From: Haloferax massiliensis
Lineage (GTDB): Archaea > Halobacteriota > Halobacteria > Halobacteriales > Haloferacaceae
DNA length: 64,000 nucleotides
Direction: 5' to 3'
Assembly: GCF_001368915.1 (NCBI RefSeq)
Contig: NZ_CSTE01000006.1
Coordinates: forward strand, 1-64,000
Shown here: piece by piece, positions 51,468 through 59,358 of the stretch
How the letters are laid out: every line of letters begins with the position of its first letter
How positions within the stretch are numbered: the stretch's first letter is position 1
Position numbers and translations under genes: made by a program
Notes under the pieces: model-generated
Told to the model about the DNA's origin: nothing
Database searches by the model: none
What the model saw: the letters and a program-made list of their open reading frames with translations, nothing else

Positions 51468-51962
51468 CTACAGCTCCTGTGTCAGGCCGTTTCTGAGGTC
51501 GCGGCCGAAGTAGTGCCCGACGAGCGCCGCGAGCCCGCCGCTCGCCGCGCCGACGCCCGCGATGGCGACGCCGTAGTCCGCGAGCAACTGCACCGCGAAG
51601 GGCGCGAACACGGCGAACAGCGTCGAGAGGACGAACGCGAGGCCGGCGGCGATTGCGCCGGCGAGGACGACCTCCGTGTAGTGTCGCTTCGACCCGACGA
51701 GGCCGAGGAGGAAGCCGGCGGCGGCGATGCCGGCGAACCGGCCGAGGAAGCCGACGAGGGGAATCGCGCCGCCGACGAGCAGTCCCCCGATGGAGAGCAG
51801 GAGCGCCGCGAGGAACGCGCGCGGGGAGAACAGCCCGCTGAGGCGACCGCCGCCGGACGACCCCGACGAACTGGTCGGCGTCGCGCCGTCGCGCTCGCGG
51901 CTCATCCCGGAGAGCACGTCGTCGACGGACTGCTCAGACTCCTTTTGGTCCGACCGTTGCAT
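51468..51962 (-). CDS. Membrane protein with glycine-rich helices
   Basis: A 164-residue protein with a 45-residue polar Ser/Gly-rich N-terminus, then three to four hydrophobic helices rich in Gly and Ala (AFLAALLLSIGGLLVGGAIPLVGFLG; EVVLAGAIAAGLAFVLSTLF; LADYGVAIAGVGAASGGLAALVGHYFG). DUF456-like topology is possible. It faces the regulator gene and ends 3 bp from it. Confidence 0.65.
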   Translation of the reverse strand: MQRSDQKESEQSVDDVLSGMSRERDGATPTSSSGSSGGGRLSGLFSPRAFLAALLLSIGGLLVGGAIPLVGFLGRFAGIAAAGFLLGLVGSKRHYTEVVLAGAIAAGLAFVLSTLFAVFAPFAVQLLADYGVAIAGVGAASGGLAALVGHYFGRDLRNGLTQEL

Positions 51963-52043
51963 GTGTACAGGGTCGCGGGCGAGCCTGATGGCTCTTGTGC
52001 CGGTGCGTCAGGTCCCCGTCGAAAAGGAGGCGCGACGCGGTCG

Positions 52044-52253
52044 TTACGACCCCCGACCCAAGATGAGGTACAGGACGAGACCCAGAAGCGGCGCGAGGAA
52101 GACGACGACGGCCCAGAGGAACGCCGGATGACTGCTGTTTCGCTTCGCGTCTCGGTACGTCCACACCACCATCCCGAGGTACAGGAGGAAAAACAGCAGG
52201 CCGATTACGAACGCGCCTGCGCCGCGCGACTGGAGGAGTATCGTGGGGAGCAT
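52044..52253 (-). CDS. Small PLDc_N-type membrane protein
   Basis: A 69-residue protein starting MLPTILLQSRGAGAFVIGLL. Two hydrophobic segments surround WTYRDAKRNSSHPAFLWAVVVF, which is the short PLDc_N (phospholipase D N-terminal-like) pattern. ATG 52253 is used; the longer frame upstream is antisense of gatD. Function unknown. Confidence 0.65.
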   Translation of the reverse strand: MLPTILLQSRGAGAFVIGLLFFLLYLGMVVWTYRDAKRNSSHPAFLWAVVVFLAPLLGLVLYLILGRGS

Positions 52254-52494
52254 ACGCTGGCCGACGGTCGGTCGGATAAAATGTCTTGTGCCCGTTATGT
52301 CGGCGACACGGACATCTCGCTCGTTGCACTCGGGCGGGGCGGCTCCACCCCAGTTGTCGTACCGAGCGGCGAGCGAAGCGAGCCGTTCGGCATTTTTGGT
52401 CCAGATTTTTGCTCCGAGCGGGTCGCTACGCGACCCCGAGGAGGAAAAAGGTGGAATGGTGGGTTTGAAGTCTGCCCCCGCGGTATCCCGCGAT
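52254..52494. repeat. Non-coding hairpin-rich element before gatD
   Basis: No gene. It contains a CGAGCGAAGCGAGC stretch, an AT-rich TTTTTGGTCCAGATTTTTG element (52394-52412) and the near-palindrome GCGGGTCGCTACGCGACCC (52419-52437). I recall this combination as a dispersed element in Haloferax intergenic regions. The gatD promoter is also expected in this interval. Confidence 0.5.
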
Positions 52495-53742
52495 ATGAAC
52501 GCAGGGGACCGCGTCCGCGTCACCCGCGCGGACGTCACGAACGAAGGCGTGCTCATGCCGTCTTCCACCGAGGACCACCTCGTCGTCAAGCTCGACGGCG
52601 GGTACAACGTCGGTATCGCCCGCGAGGGAGCCGACGTGGACGTGCTCGAAACCGACGTGTACGACATCGAAGACGCGCAGTCCGAGGGCGACGGCACCTC
52701 CGAAATCGAGTTCGACGACGACCTGCCGACCGTCTCGCTCATCTCGACCGGCGGGACCATCGCCTCGACGGTCGACTACCGCACGGGCGCGGTGACCGCG
52801 CAGTTCGACGCCGAGGACGTGCTCCGGGCCGTCCCCGACCTCGCGGGGCGGGCGAACTACCGCGGCCGCGTCGTCGCCAACATCCTCTCGGAGAACATGA
52901 CGACTGACGTGTGGGTCGACCTCGCGGAGGCCATCGCCGAGGAAATCGAGGCCGGAGCCGACGGCGTCGTCGTCATGCACGGCACCGACACGATGCAGTT
53001 CTCCGCGTCGGCGATGTCGTTCATGCTCGACACGCCCGTGCCCATCGTCTTCACGGGGAGTCAGCGCTCGGCGGACCGCCCCTCCTCCGACAACGTGATG
53101 AACGCCGTCTGCGCCGTCGAGGCCGCGAAGGCCGACGCCGCCGAGGTCATGATCTGCATGCACGCCTCGGAGTCCGACGACGTCTGCGCGCTCCACGAGG
53201 GGACGCGCGTCCGCAAGAACCACACCTCCCGCCGCGACGCCTTCGAGACCGTCGGTGCGAAGCCGCTCGGCGAAGTCGACTACGAGGCCGAGGAGGTCAC
53301 GTTCCGCCGCGACTACGCCCCCCGCGGCGAGGCCGACCTCGCGCTCCGCGCCGACCTCGAATCCGAGGTGGAACTCGTGAAGTTCACGCCGGGGATGGAC
53401 CCCGCGGCGCTCGACTACCTCGACAGGAAGGCCGGCGTCGTCATCGAGGGGACGGGCCTCGGCCACGTCCACACCGACCTCATCCCGCGGTTAGAGGAAC
53501 TCATCGAGGACGGCACGGTCGTCGCAATGACCTCGCAGTGTCTCGAAGGCCGCGTCTGCGACCGCGTCTACGACACCGGCCGCGACCTGCTCGACGCGGG
53601 CGTCGTCGAGGCGGGCGACACGCTCCCCGGCACGGCGAAGGTGAAGCTGATGTGGGCGCTCGCCAACGTCTCTGACCCGACGGGCGCGATGGGCCGCAAC
53701 CTCGAAGGCGAACTGACCCAGCGCTCGGTCCCGTGGGAGTGA
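52495..53742 (+). CDS. gatD: Glutamyl-tRNA(Gln) amidotransferase subunit D
   Basis: A 415-residue GatD, the asparaginase-like subunit of the archaeal GatDE amidotransferase that makes Gln-tRNA(Gln). An N-terminal beta-barrel of about 80 residues precedes the asparaginase core: SLISTGGTIASTVDYRTGAV (active-site Thr at about residue 90), VVVMHGTDTMQFSASAMSF (second Thr-Asp motif, about 165) and the C-terminal half. gatE is not in the window. ATG 52495 fits the family N-terminus MNAGDRVRV. Confidence 0.95.
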   Translation: MNAGDRVRVTRADVTNEGVLMPSSTEDHLVVKLDGGYNVGIAREGADVDVLETDVYDIEDAQSEGDGTSEIEFDDDLPTVSLISTGGTIASTVDYRTGAVTAQFDAEDVLRAVPDLAGRANYRGRVVANILSENMTTDVWVDLAEAIAEEIEAGADGVVVMHGTDTMQFSASAMSFMLDTPVPIVFTGSQRSADRPSSDNVMNAVCAVEAAKADAAEVMICMHASESDDVCALHEGTRVRKNHTSRRDAFETVGAKPLGEVDYEAEEVTFRRDYAPRGEADLALRADLESEVELVKFTPGMDPAALDYLDRKAGVVIEGTGLGHVHTDLIPRLEELIEDGTVVAMTSQCLEGRVCDRVYDTGRDLLDAGVVEAGDTLPGTAKVKLMWALANVSDPTGAMGRNLEGELTQRSVPWE

Positions 53743-53746
53743 CCTG

Positions 53747-54655
53747 ATGGAGATTCGACCCGCCCGACCCGAGGACTACGACGCGGTCGCCGCGTTCACC
53801 CGCGACACGTGGGCCGACCGCGGCGGGTCGGACTACATCCCCGACATCTACCACGACTGGATCGCGCCCGGCGAGTCGGAGCGGGCGACGCTCGTCGTCG
53901 ACATGGGCGAGGAGACGCCGTCCGACGACGTGGCCGCAATCGCGCAGGTCGTCATGCTCTCGGAGTACGAGGGCTGGGCGCAGGGCATGCGCGTCGCCCC
54001 CGACTACCGCGAACAGGGGCTGGCGACCCGGCTGTCGCACGCGCTGCTCGACTGGGCGCGCGACCGGGGAGCGCGCCGCGTCCGAAACATGATTCACTCG
54101 TGGAACGTCCCGAGCCTCGCCAACGCCCGCACGGTCGGCTTCGACCCCGGCATCGAGTTCCGCTGGGCGACGCCCGACCCCGACCCGACCGCCGACCCGG
54201 AAGCGGCCGTCGGCCACGACGCCGACGCCGCGTGGGCCTACTGGACCGGGTGCGAGGCGCGGACCGAGCTCACGGGGCTCGCGCTCGACCCCCGCGAGTC
54301 GTGGGCGCTCTCCGAGCTGACCCGCGACCGCCTCCACGACGCCGCGGCCGACGACCGCCTGTTCGTCGTCGGCGACGACCGCACGACCGGCTTCACCTAT
54401 CGGAACCGGACCTACTCGCGCGAACGCGACGGCGAGGGCGAGGTGACGTGGGCCGAGTACGCGGTCGCCGCGTGGGACGACGCGCCGGCCTGCGAGTCGC
54501 TTTTGGACGCGGTTCGACGCGACGCCGCCGCGGTCGGTGCGGACCGGACGCGGGTTCTCCTCCCCGAGCGAATCGATTGGATTTCCGACGCGTCGCTCGC
54601 CCGGAGCGACCTCGCCGAGGAGCCGACGTTCGTCATGGAAGCCGACGTCTCCTGA
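53747..54655 (+). CDS. GNAT-family N-acetyltransferase
   Basis: A 302-residue acetyltransferase starting MEIRPARPEDYDAVAAFTRDTW. The acetyl-CoA-binding motif A is QGMRVAPDYREQGLATRLSHALL (about residues 81-103), followed by NVPSLANARTVGFDP. The rest of the protein, with TFTYRNRTYSR, could be a second, degenerate GNAT unit. It begins 4 bp after gatD and is probably co-transcribed. Substrate unknown. Confidence 0.85.
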   Translation: MEIRPARPEDYDAVAAFTRDTWADRGGSDYIPDIYHDWIAPGESERATLVVDMGEETPSDDVAAIAQVVMLSEYEGWAQGMRVAPDYREQGLATRLSHALLDWARDRGARRVRNMIHSWNVPSLANARTVGFDPGIEFRWATPDPDPTADPEAAVGHDADAAWAYWTGCEARTELTGLALDPRESWALSELTRDRLHDAAADDRLFVVGDDRTTGFTYRNRTYSRERDGEGEVTWAEYAVAAWDDAPACESLLDAVRRDAAAVGADRTRVLLPERIDWISDASLARSDLAEEPTFVMEADVS

Positions 54656-54688
54656 CGCCGCGGGGGTGCCGCGCCCGCCGAGCGCCGA

Positions 54689-55726
54689 TTACCGCCAGTC
54701 GACGCCGCGGACTTCGAAGCGTGCCCCGCCGAGTTCCGAGTCCACCACGTCGAACTGCCAGCCGTGCAGGTCGGCGATTCGCCGCGCCGTCGAGAGATGT
54801 GTGACATCGTAATCGACGCCGAGCAACTGGTTCGAGCCCGCACCGACCGCCGCGCGCTCCTCCGGGGACGGGAGGGGGCCGTCGTCGTCGACGTAGAACC
54901 CGTCGGCGGTCGTCCCCACGACGACGCTGGACGGCAGACCGAGCGACGCGTTCCGCTCGTAGCAGTTCGTGAGCACCGCGACCAGAAACAGCCCGAACAG
55001 GTGGGTGTCGGCCAAGAGCGACCCGTCGCCGACGACCCGGAGCGAGGCGTCGTCCGCGCCGTCGGGCGACGCGACGGCCCGCGCTTGCGCGACGTGCGAG
55101 CGGAAATCCACCGGCGCGAGGTCGAGCGTGCTCGGTTGCCCGGCGACGGCGATGCCCCAGTCGACGAGCGAGTCGATGCGCGAGAGGCTCTCGGAGAGCT
55201 GCACCGCGTCGTCGCCGTCGACGGCGGCGAGTCGCTCGGCGGACGCGGTGGCCGACGCGAGCTGGGCTTTGAGCTCCGAGGCGAGCACGCTGACGAGCGC
55301 CGCGAGGTGCTCGTTTTTCTCGTTGACCTGCAGCTCGGCGAGCCGCCTGTCGGTGATGTCGAAATGGGTGACGAGCGCGAAGCTCCCGTGTCTCGGCGTG
55401 TCTATCGGGACGACGCGGAGCGCGAACCACCGATACACCGTTGGCGAGTGACACGGGTACTCGGCGGTAAAGAGATCGCGGTCGCCGCGGAGCACCGCGC
55501 GGATGCCGTCGGCGACGACGCCCGCGATTTCGTCGGTCTCGCGGGCCGCGTCGCACACGTCGAGGTAGTTGACGCCCGTCGAATCGGGGTCGCCGGCGTA
55601 GTCGTTCGCGTCGGCGAACGCCCGCCACGCCCGGTTCGTGTAGACGATGTCACCGCGCCTGTCGAGGAGCGCAATCGTCGCCGGGAACTCCTCGAAGCCG
55701 CGTTCGATGAGCGATACGTCGTCCAT
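54689..55726 (-). CDS. PAS-domain protein with degenerate histidine-kinase module
   Basis: A 345-residue protein. A PAS domain covers about residues 10-125 (PATIALLDRRGDIVYTNRAWRAFADAND and HFDITDRRLAELQVNEKNE). Where haloarchaeal kinases have the H-box VLRHNLRN, the sequence reads LVSVLASELKAQL, without histidine. The ATPase part lacks clear motifs too: N-box as VAVLTNCYERNAS, G1 as VDDDGPLPSPEE. The ending GARFEVRGVDWR follows a true HATPase pattern. It may be a pseudokinase or a binding partner. Confidence 0.75.
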   Translation of the reverse strand: MDDVSLIERGFEEFPATIALLDRRGDIVYTNRAWRAFADANDYAGDPDSTGVNYLDVCDAARETDEIAGVVADGIRAVLRGDRDLFTAEYPCHSPTVYRWFALRVVPIDTPRHGSFALVTHFDITDRRLAELQVNEKNEHLAALVSVLASELKAQLASATASAERLAAVDGDDAVQLSESLSRIDSLVDWGIAVAGQPSTLDLAPVDFRSHVAQARAVASPDGADDASLRVVGDGSLLADTHLFGLFLVAVLTNCYERNASLGLPSSVVVGTTADGFYVDDDGPLPSPEERAAVGAGSNQLLGVDYDVTHLSTARRIADLHGWQFDVVDSELGGARFEVRGVDWR

Positions 55727-55897
55727 CACAGAGCGTACGCCGGGAACCCGTTTGTCAGTTTCTACCAGATTGGGTCCGAAATACGCGTCGCGTCGTTCGC
55801 GGCCTGAGAGTGCGAAAAACGGTGTTCGACCGCCACGGTCGGGGTGCAATCGACCGCGGCGTCGGGCGTTCGGTGGTCGGGGTCGTGGTGGTGGTGG

Positions 55898-56980
55898 TCA
55901 GTCCGAGGCGGCGACTCGGGGCTTACGCTCGTTTCCCTCCGTACCCGCCATGGCGAGCACGTCGTCGAAGAAGCCGAGCGAGTCGTGGGGACCGGGGTGG
56001 GCTTCGGGGTGGTACTGGCGCGTGATGACGCTCAGTTCCTCGCTGGCGAGGCCTTCCGCGGTGTCGTCGTTGACGTTGACCTGCGTCACGTCGAGTTGGT
56101 CGCCGGGGTCGGCGACGGTGTAGCCGTGGTTCTGGGTCGTCATGACGACTTTTCCGCTCCGGAGGTCGCGGACCGGCTGGTTGACGCCGCGGTGGCCGAA
56201 GGCCATCTTCTCGGTGGTACCGCCGAGCGCGCTGGCGACGATCTGCTGGCCGAGGCAGATGCCCGCCAGCGGGACCTCGCCGGCGAACTCCTCGACGAGG
56301 TCGCGCGTCGCGGTGTAGTTCTCGGGGTCGCCGGGACCGTTCGAGATGAAAAGCACGTCGGGGTCGAGCGCGGACACGTCCTCGGCGGCCGCGTCGTAGG
56401 GGAGCACGTGGACCGTCGCGCCGCGGTCGACGAGGGAGTCCACGATGGAGCCCTTCGCGCCGCAGTCGACGAGCGCGACGGTGGTGTCGCCGTCGCCCTC
56501 GAACGTCGTCAGTTCGGTCGTGGTGACCTGCGCGCCGATGTCGACGTGCTCGCTCATGCCCTTACACTGCGCGAGTTCCTCCTTCGCGTCCTCCGGGGTC
56601 ACGTCCTCGCCGACGGCGATTCCGACCTTCATCGCGCCCTCCTCGCGGATGGACGTGACGAGGTCGCGCGTGTCGAGGTGGTCGACCGCCGGAACGCCCT
56701 CGTCTGCGAGCCACTCGACGACCTCCTCCGTGAACTCGCGTGCGACGGCCGCCCGAGGGTGGACCCGGTCGGACTCGAATCGCTCGGCTCGGACGCCGTA
56801 GTTCCCGATGAGGGGGTACGAGAAGGTGAGGACTTGCTCTTCGTACGAAGGGTCGGTCAGACTCTCTTCGTATCCCGTATATGCGGTTGTGAACACCAGT
56901 TCACCGCGTGTGCGCCCCGGAACACGGCCACGCGCTTCGACCACGCGTCCGTCTTCCAGCGCCAGATAGGCGTCCGACAT
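55898..56980 (-). CDS. carA: Carbamoyl-phosphate synthase small (glutaminase) subunit
   Basis: A 360-residue CarA. The N-terminal domain starts MSDAYLALEDGRVVEARGR; the C-terminal class-I glutamine amidotransferase has VLFISNGPGDPENY, the nucleophile Cys in PLAGICLGQQIVASALGG (about residue 250) and the His-Glu pair in YHPEAHPGPHDS. It supplies ammonia to CarB for pyrimidine and arginine synthesis. carB is not adjacent here. Upstream TATA and an Lrp-type palindrome face the divergent regulator. Confidence 0.95.
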   Translation of the reverse strand: MSDAYLALEDGRVVEARGRVPGRTRGELVFTTAYTGYEESLTDPSYEEQVLTFSYPLIGNYGVRAERFESDRVHPRAAVAREFTEEVVEWLADEGVPAVDHLDTRDLVTSIREEGAMKVGIAVGEDVTPEDAKEELAQCKGMSEHVDIGAQVTTTELTTFEGDGDTTVALVDCGAKGSIVDSLVDRGATVHVLPYDAAAEDVSALDPDVLFISNGPGDPENYTATRDLVEEFAGEVPLAGICLGQQIVASALGGTTEKMAFGHRGVNQPVRDLRSGKVVMTTQNHGYTVADPGDQLDVTQVNVNDDTAEGLASEELSVITRQYHPEAHPGPHDSLGFFDDVLAMAGTEGNERKPRVAASD

Positions 56981-57006
56981 TACGAGAAACGAACGGAACA
57001 CGGGTG

Positions 57007-57012
57007 CATAAG
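57007..57012 (-). promoter_or_regulatory. TATA box of carA
   Basis: On the minus strand CACTTATGC has its core about 29 bp ahead of the carA ATG (56980), consistent with a leaderless transcript. Confidence 0.5.
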
Positions 57013-57031
57013 TGTTGCTTTCGAAGGTGAG

Positions 57032-57046
57032 TTACGAAATTCGTAA
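57032..57046. promoter_or_regulatory. 15-bp palindromic Lrp/AsnC-type operator
   Basis: TTACGAAATTCGTAA is a perfect palindrome (7-bp arms about one central base) in the carA-lrp intergenic region, 32 bp before the lrp ATG and about 50 bp from the carA start. It has the TACGA-AAT-TCGTA form that I recall for palindromic sites of haloarchaeal Lrp proteins. Confidence 0.65.
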
Positions 57047-57077
57047 TCGGTAAGTCGCTGGGGTGGACACGTGGGGT

Positions 57078-57491
57078 ATGGACGAGCTTGACCGGCGCAT
57101 CCTCGATATCCTTCGACGGGACGCTCGGACCCCCAACACGGAGATTGCGGCCGAGGTCGGGACCTCCGAGGGGACAGTCAGGAACCGCGTCGAGCGGTTG
57201 GTCGAGGAGGGCGTCATCGAGCGCTTTACCATCTCGACCCGCACGGGGAACCTGAAGGCGATGATAGAGGTGACCGTCGCGGTCGACGTCGACACCAACG
57301 ACGTCTCCGAGCTGATGGCCGACTGGAAGGACGTGGACTTCGTCTGGCAGGTCTCCGGCGAGGAGGACATCGTCCTCGTCGTCGAGGCCGCCGACACCCG
57401 CGCCGTCAACGAGCTCATCACCCGCGCCCGCGAGCACGACGACGTCAAGAGTACCAAGACCCGCCTGATTCTCGACGAGCGCCTCGGCTGA
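57078..57491 (+). CDS. lrp: Lrp/AsnC-family regulator divergent from carA
   Basis: A 137-residue Lrp protein with HTH (MDELDRRILDILRRDARTPNTEIAAEVGTSEGTVRNRVERLVEEGV) and the RAM domain (LKAMIEVTVAVDVDTNDVSELMADWKDVDFVWQVSGEEDIVLVVEA). It shares a 97-bp control region with carA, with a palindrome overlapping its own promoter region, so it probably controls both genes. I selected ATG 57078 in place of 57063. Confidence 0.88.
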   Translation: MDELDRRILDILRRDARTPNTEIAAEVGTSEGTVRNRVERLVEEGVIERFTISTRTGNLKAMIEVTVAVDVDTNDVSELMADWKDVDFVWQVSGEEDIVLVVEAADTRAVNELITRAREHDDVKSTKTRLILDERLG

Positions 57492-57568
57492 CGCCGCGCC
57501 GCCGCGCCGCCGCGTGGTCCGCGATTCGCATCGAAGCTTAGTTGACCCCCGACTCCGACGGAAGGCAC

Positions 57569-58138
57569 ATGAGCAACGCAGCGGCCGACGAGGCTACTGA
57601 ACTCCACGAGAACGCAGCGCAGGACGTCATCGCCGTCGACTCCGACGACAACGCGGAGGGGACGGTCAACCGACTCGACGCCCACACGGGCGACGGCATC
57701 CGCCACCGCGCCTTTACCTGCCTCGTGTTCAACGAGGAGGGCCAGATACTCCTCGCCCAGCGCGCGCCCAACAAGCGCCTGTGGGACACCTCGTGGGACG
57801 GCACCGTCGCCTCCCACCCCGTCGAGGGCCAGACCCAAGAGGAGGCCACCGAAGAGCGCCTCGAAGAGGAACTCGGCATTAGCCCCGACCAGTACTCCGA
57901 CCTCCGCGTCACGGACAAGTTCGAGTACAAGCGCTACTACGAGAACGCCGGCCTCGAATGGGAGGTCTGTGCCGTCCTGAAGGTCACGCTCGAAGACACC
58001 TCGCTCGACCCCGACGAAGACGAGATTGCGGGCATGCTCTGGGCGGACTACGAGCACCTCCACGACAACCCCGAGTGGTACCGCCAACTGCGCCTCTGCC
58101 CGTGGTTCGAAATCGCCATGCGCCGTGACTTCGAGTAG
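57569..58138 (+). CDS. idi: Isopentenyl-diphosphate delta-isomerase, type 1
   Basis: A 189-residue Nudix-fold IDI, supplying DMAPP for lipids and carotenoids. AHTGDGIRHRAFTCLVFN carries two metal His residues; WDGTVASHPVEGQTQEEATEERLEEELG is the Nudix region; LEWEVCAVLKV has the catalytic Glu. In the bacterial enzyme the Nudix strand reads SVCGHP with a catalytic Cys; here it is TVASHP, so that Cys is Ala. The last 14 bp overlap the following gene. Confidence 0.9.
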   Translation: MSNAAADEATELHENAAQDVIAVDSDDNAEGTVNRLDAHTGDGIRHRAFTCLVFNEEGQILLAQRAPNKRLWDTSWDGTVASHPVEGQTQEEATEERLEEELGISPDQYSDLRVTDKFEYKRYYENAGLEWEVCAVLKVTLEDTSLDPDEDEIAGMLWADYEHLHDNPEWYRQLRLCPWFEIAMRRDFE

Positions 58139-58544
58139 GCTCACCCTCGCAGACGACGCGCGAGCTGTGATTCTCTCGCACGCCCGCGAGGGTGCCGCCC
58201 GCGACCCACCCGCGGAGGTCTGCGGCGTCCTCGCCGGCGACGGCGACGCGCGCACCGTCACCGCCGCCCACCCCGTTTCGAACGTCGCCGACGAGCCGCG
58301 GGTCGCCTACGAACTCGACCCCGAGGAGACGGTTTCGATTCTCGAAACCGTCGAGGCGGCCGGCGACGACGCGGTCGGCTTCTACCACTCGCATCCCGAG
58401 TCCGACCCCGTGCCGAGCGCGACCGACCGCGAACAGGCCTCGTGGCCGGGCTACGTCTATCTCATCTGCTCGCCCGACGGCCGGCTGACCGCCCACGAGT
58501 GGACCGGCGACGAGCTCCGCGAACTCGCCGTCGCGGTCGAGTGA
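58125..58544 (+). CDS. jamm1: JAMM/MPN metalloprotease, desampylase (HvJAMM1-like)
   Basis: A 139-residue JAMM protein, cleaving the isopeptide bond of ubiquitin-like SAMP modifiers. The zinc motif is complete: Glu in PPAEVCGVLAGD, then HSHPESDPVPSATD, which fits H-x-H-x7-S-x2-D. GTG 58125 lies inside the end of idi, so the two genes are coupled. The position next to idi matches HvJAMM1 of H. volcanii from memory; the biochemical activity is known for that protein, not shown here. Confidence 0.88.
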   Translation: MTSSRLTLADDARAVILSHAREGAARDPPAEVCGVLAGDGDARTVTAAHPVSNVADEPRVAYELDPEETVSILETVEAAGDDAVGFYHSHPESDPVPSATDREQASWPGYVYLICSPDGRLTAHEWTGDELRELAVAVE

Positions 58545-58632
58545 CTCGTCGGCCTCCCGGACCCTCGCCGGTACGCCGCGCCCGCCGGCGCGCTTCGGTG
58601 AGAATATCCTTTCCGAGTCCGCAGACGCATCC

Positions 58633-59331
58633 ATGGAACCCGACCGCTACGACGACCTCGACGGACAGGTCGCGCTCGTCACCGGCGCGAACCGAGGCAT
58701 CGGCCGCCAGATAGCCGAGAACCTCCGCGACCGCGGCGCGACGGTGTACGCGGGGTCCCGAAGCGTCACGAACGAGACGCCCGAGGGAACCGAGCGCGTC
58801 CTCCTCGACGTGACCCAAGAAGGCGACATCGAGGAGGTCGTCGACGGCGTCTTCGCCGACCAGAGCCGACTCGACATCCTCGTCAACAACGCCGGTATCG
58901 CCGAGGACGGCGAGGACATAGTCGCCGAACCGACCGAGCGAATCGACCGCACCCTCGGCGTCAACCTCCGCGGGCCGATGCTCATGTGCAAGCACGCCGT
59001 TCCCCTCCTGCTCCAGTCCGACGGCGGCCGCGTCGTCAACGTCTCCTCGGGGATGGGCGCACTCGGCGAAGAACAGTCCGGAGGGTCGCCGGCGTATCGA
59101 ATCTCGAAGACCGGCCTCAACGGCCTCACGGTCTACCTCGACGGCCAGTACGGCGACGACGGTCTCATCGCCAACTCGGTGTGTCCCGGCTGGGTCCGCA
59201 CCGACATGGGCGGCGAGGAGGCGAACCGGCCGGTCGAGAAGGGCGCGGAGACGCCGACGTGGCTCGCCACGTTCAAGCCCGGCGCGCCCGCGGGGAAGTT
59301 CTGGCGCGACAAGGAAGTCATCGACTGGTAA
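58633..59331 (+). CDS. Short-chain dehydrogenase/reductase
   Basis: A 232-residue classical SDR. VALVTGANRGIGRQIAENL is the TGxxxGIG cofactor motif (residues 13-31), LVNNAGI lies at about residue 85, the catalytic Ser is in NVSSGMG and YRISK holds Tyr and Lys at about 156-160. This is intact, in contrast to the broken SDR at 30815. Substrate unknown; carbonyl reductase-like. Confidence 0.85.
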   Translation: MEPDRYDDLDGQVALVTGANRGIGRQIAENLRDRGATVYAGSRSVTNETPEGTERVLLDVTQEGDIEEVVDGVFADQSRLDILVNNAGIAEDGEDIVAEPTERIDRTLGVNLRGPMLMCKHAVPLLLQSDGGRVVNVSSGMGALGEEQSGGSPAYRISKTGLNGLTVYLDGQYGDDGLIANSVCPGWVRTDMGGEEANRPVEKGAETPTWLATFKPGAPAGKFWRDKEVIDW

Positions 59332-59358
59332 GCGACCGACTCCCCGCCGCCGCGACCC

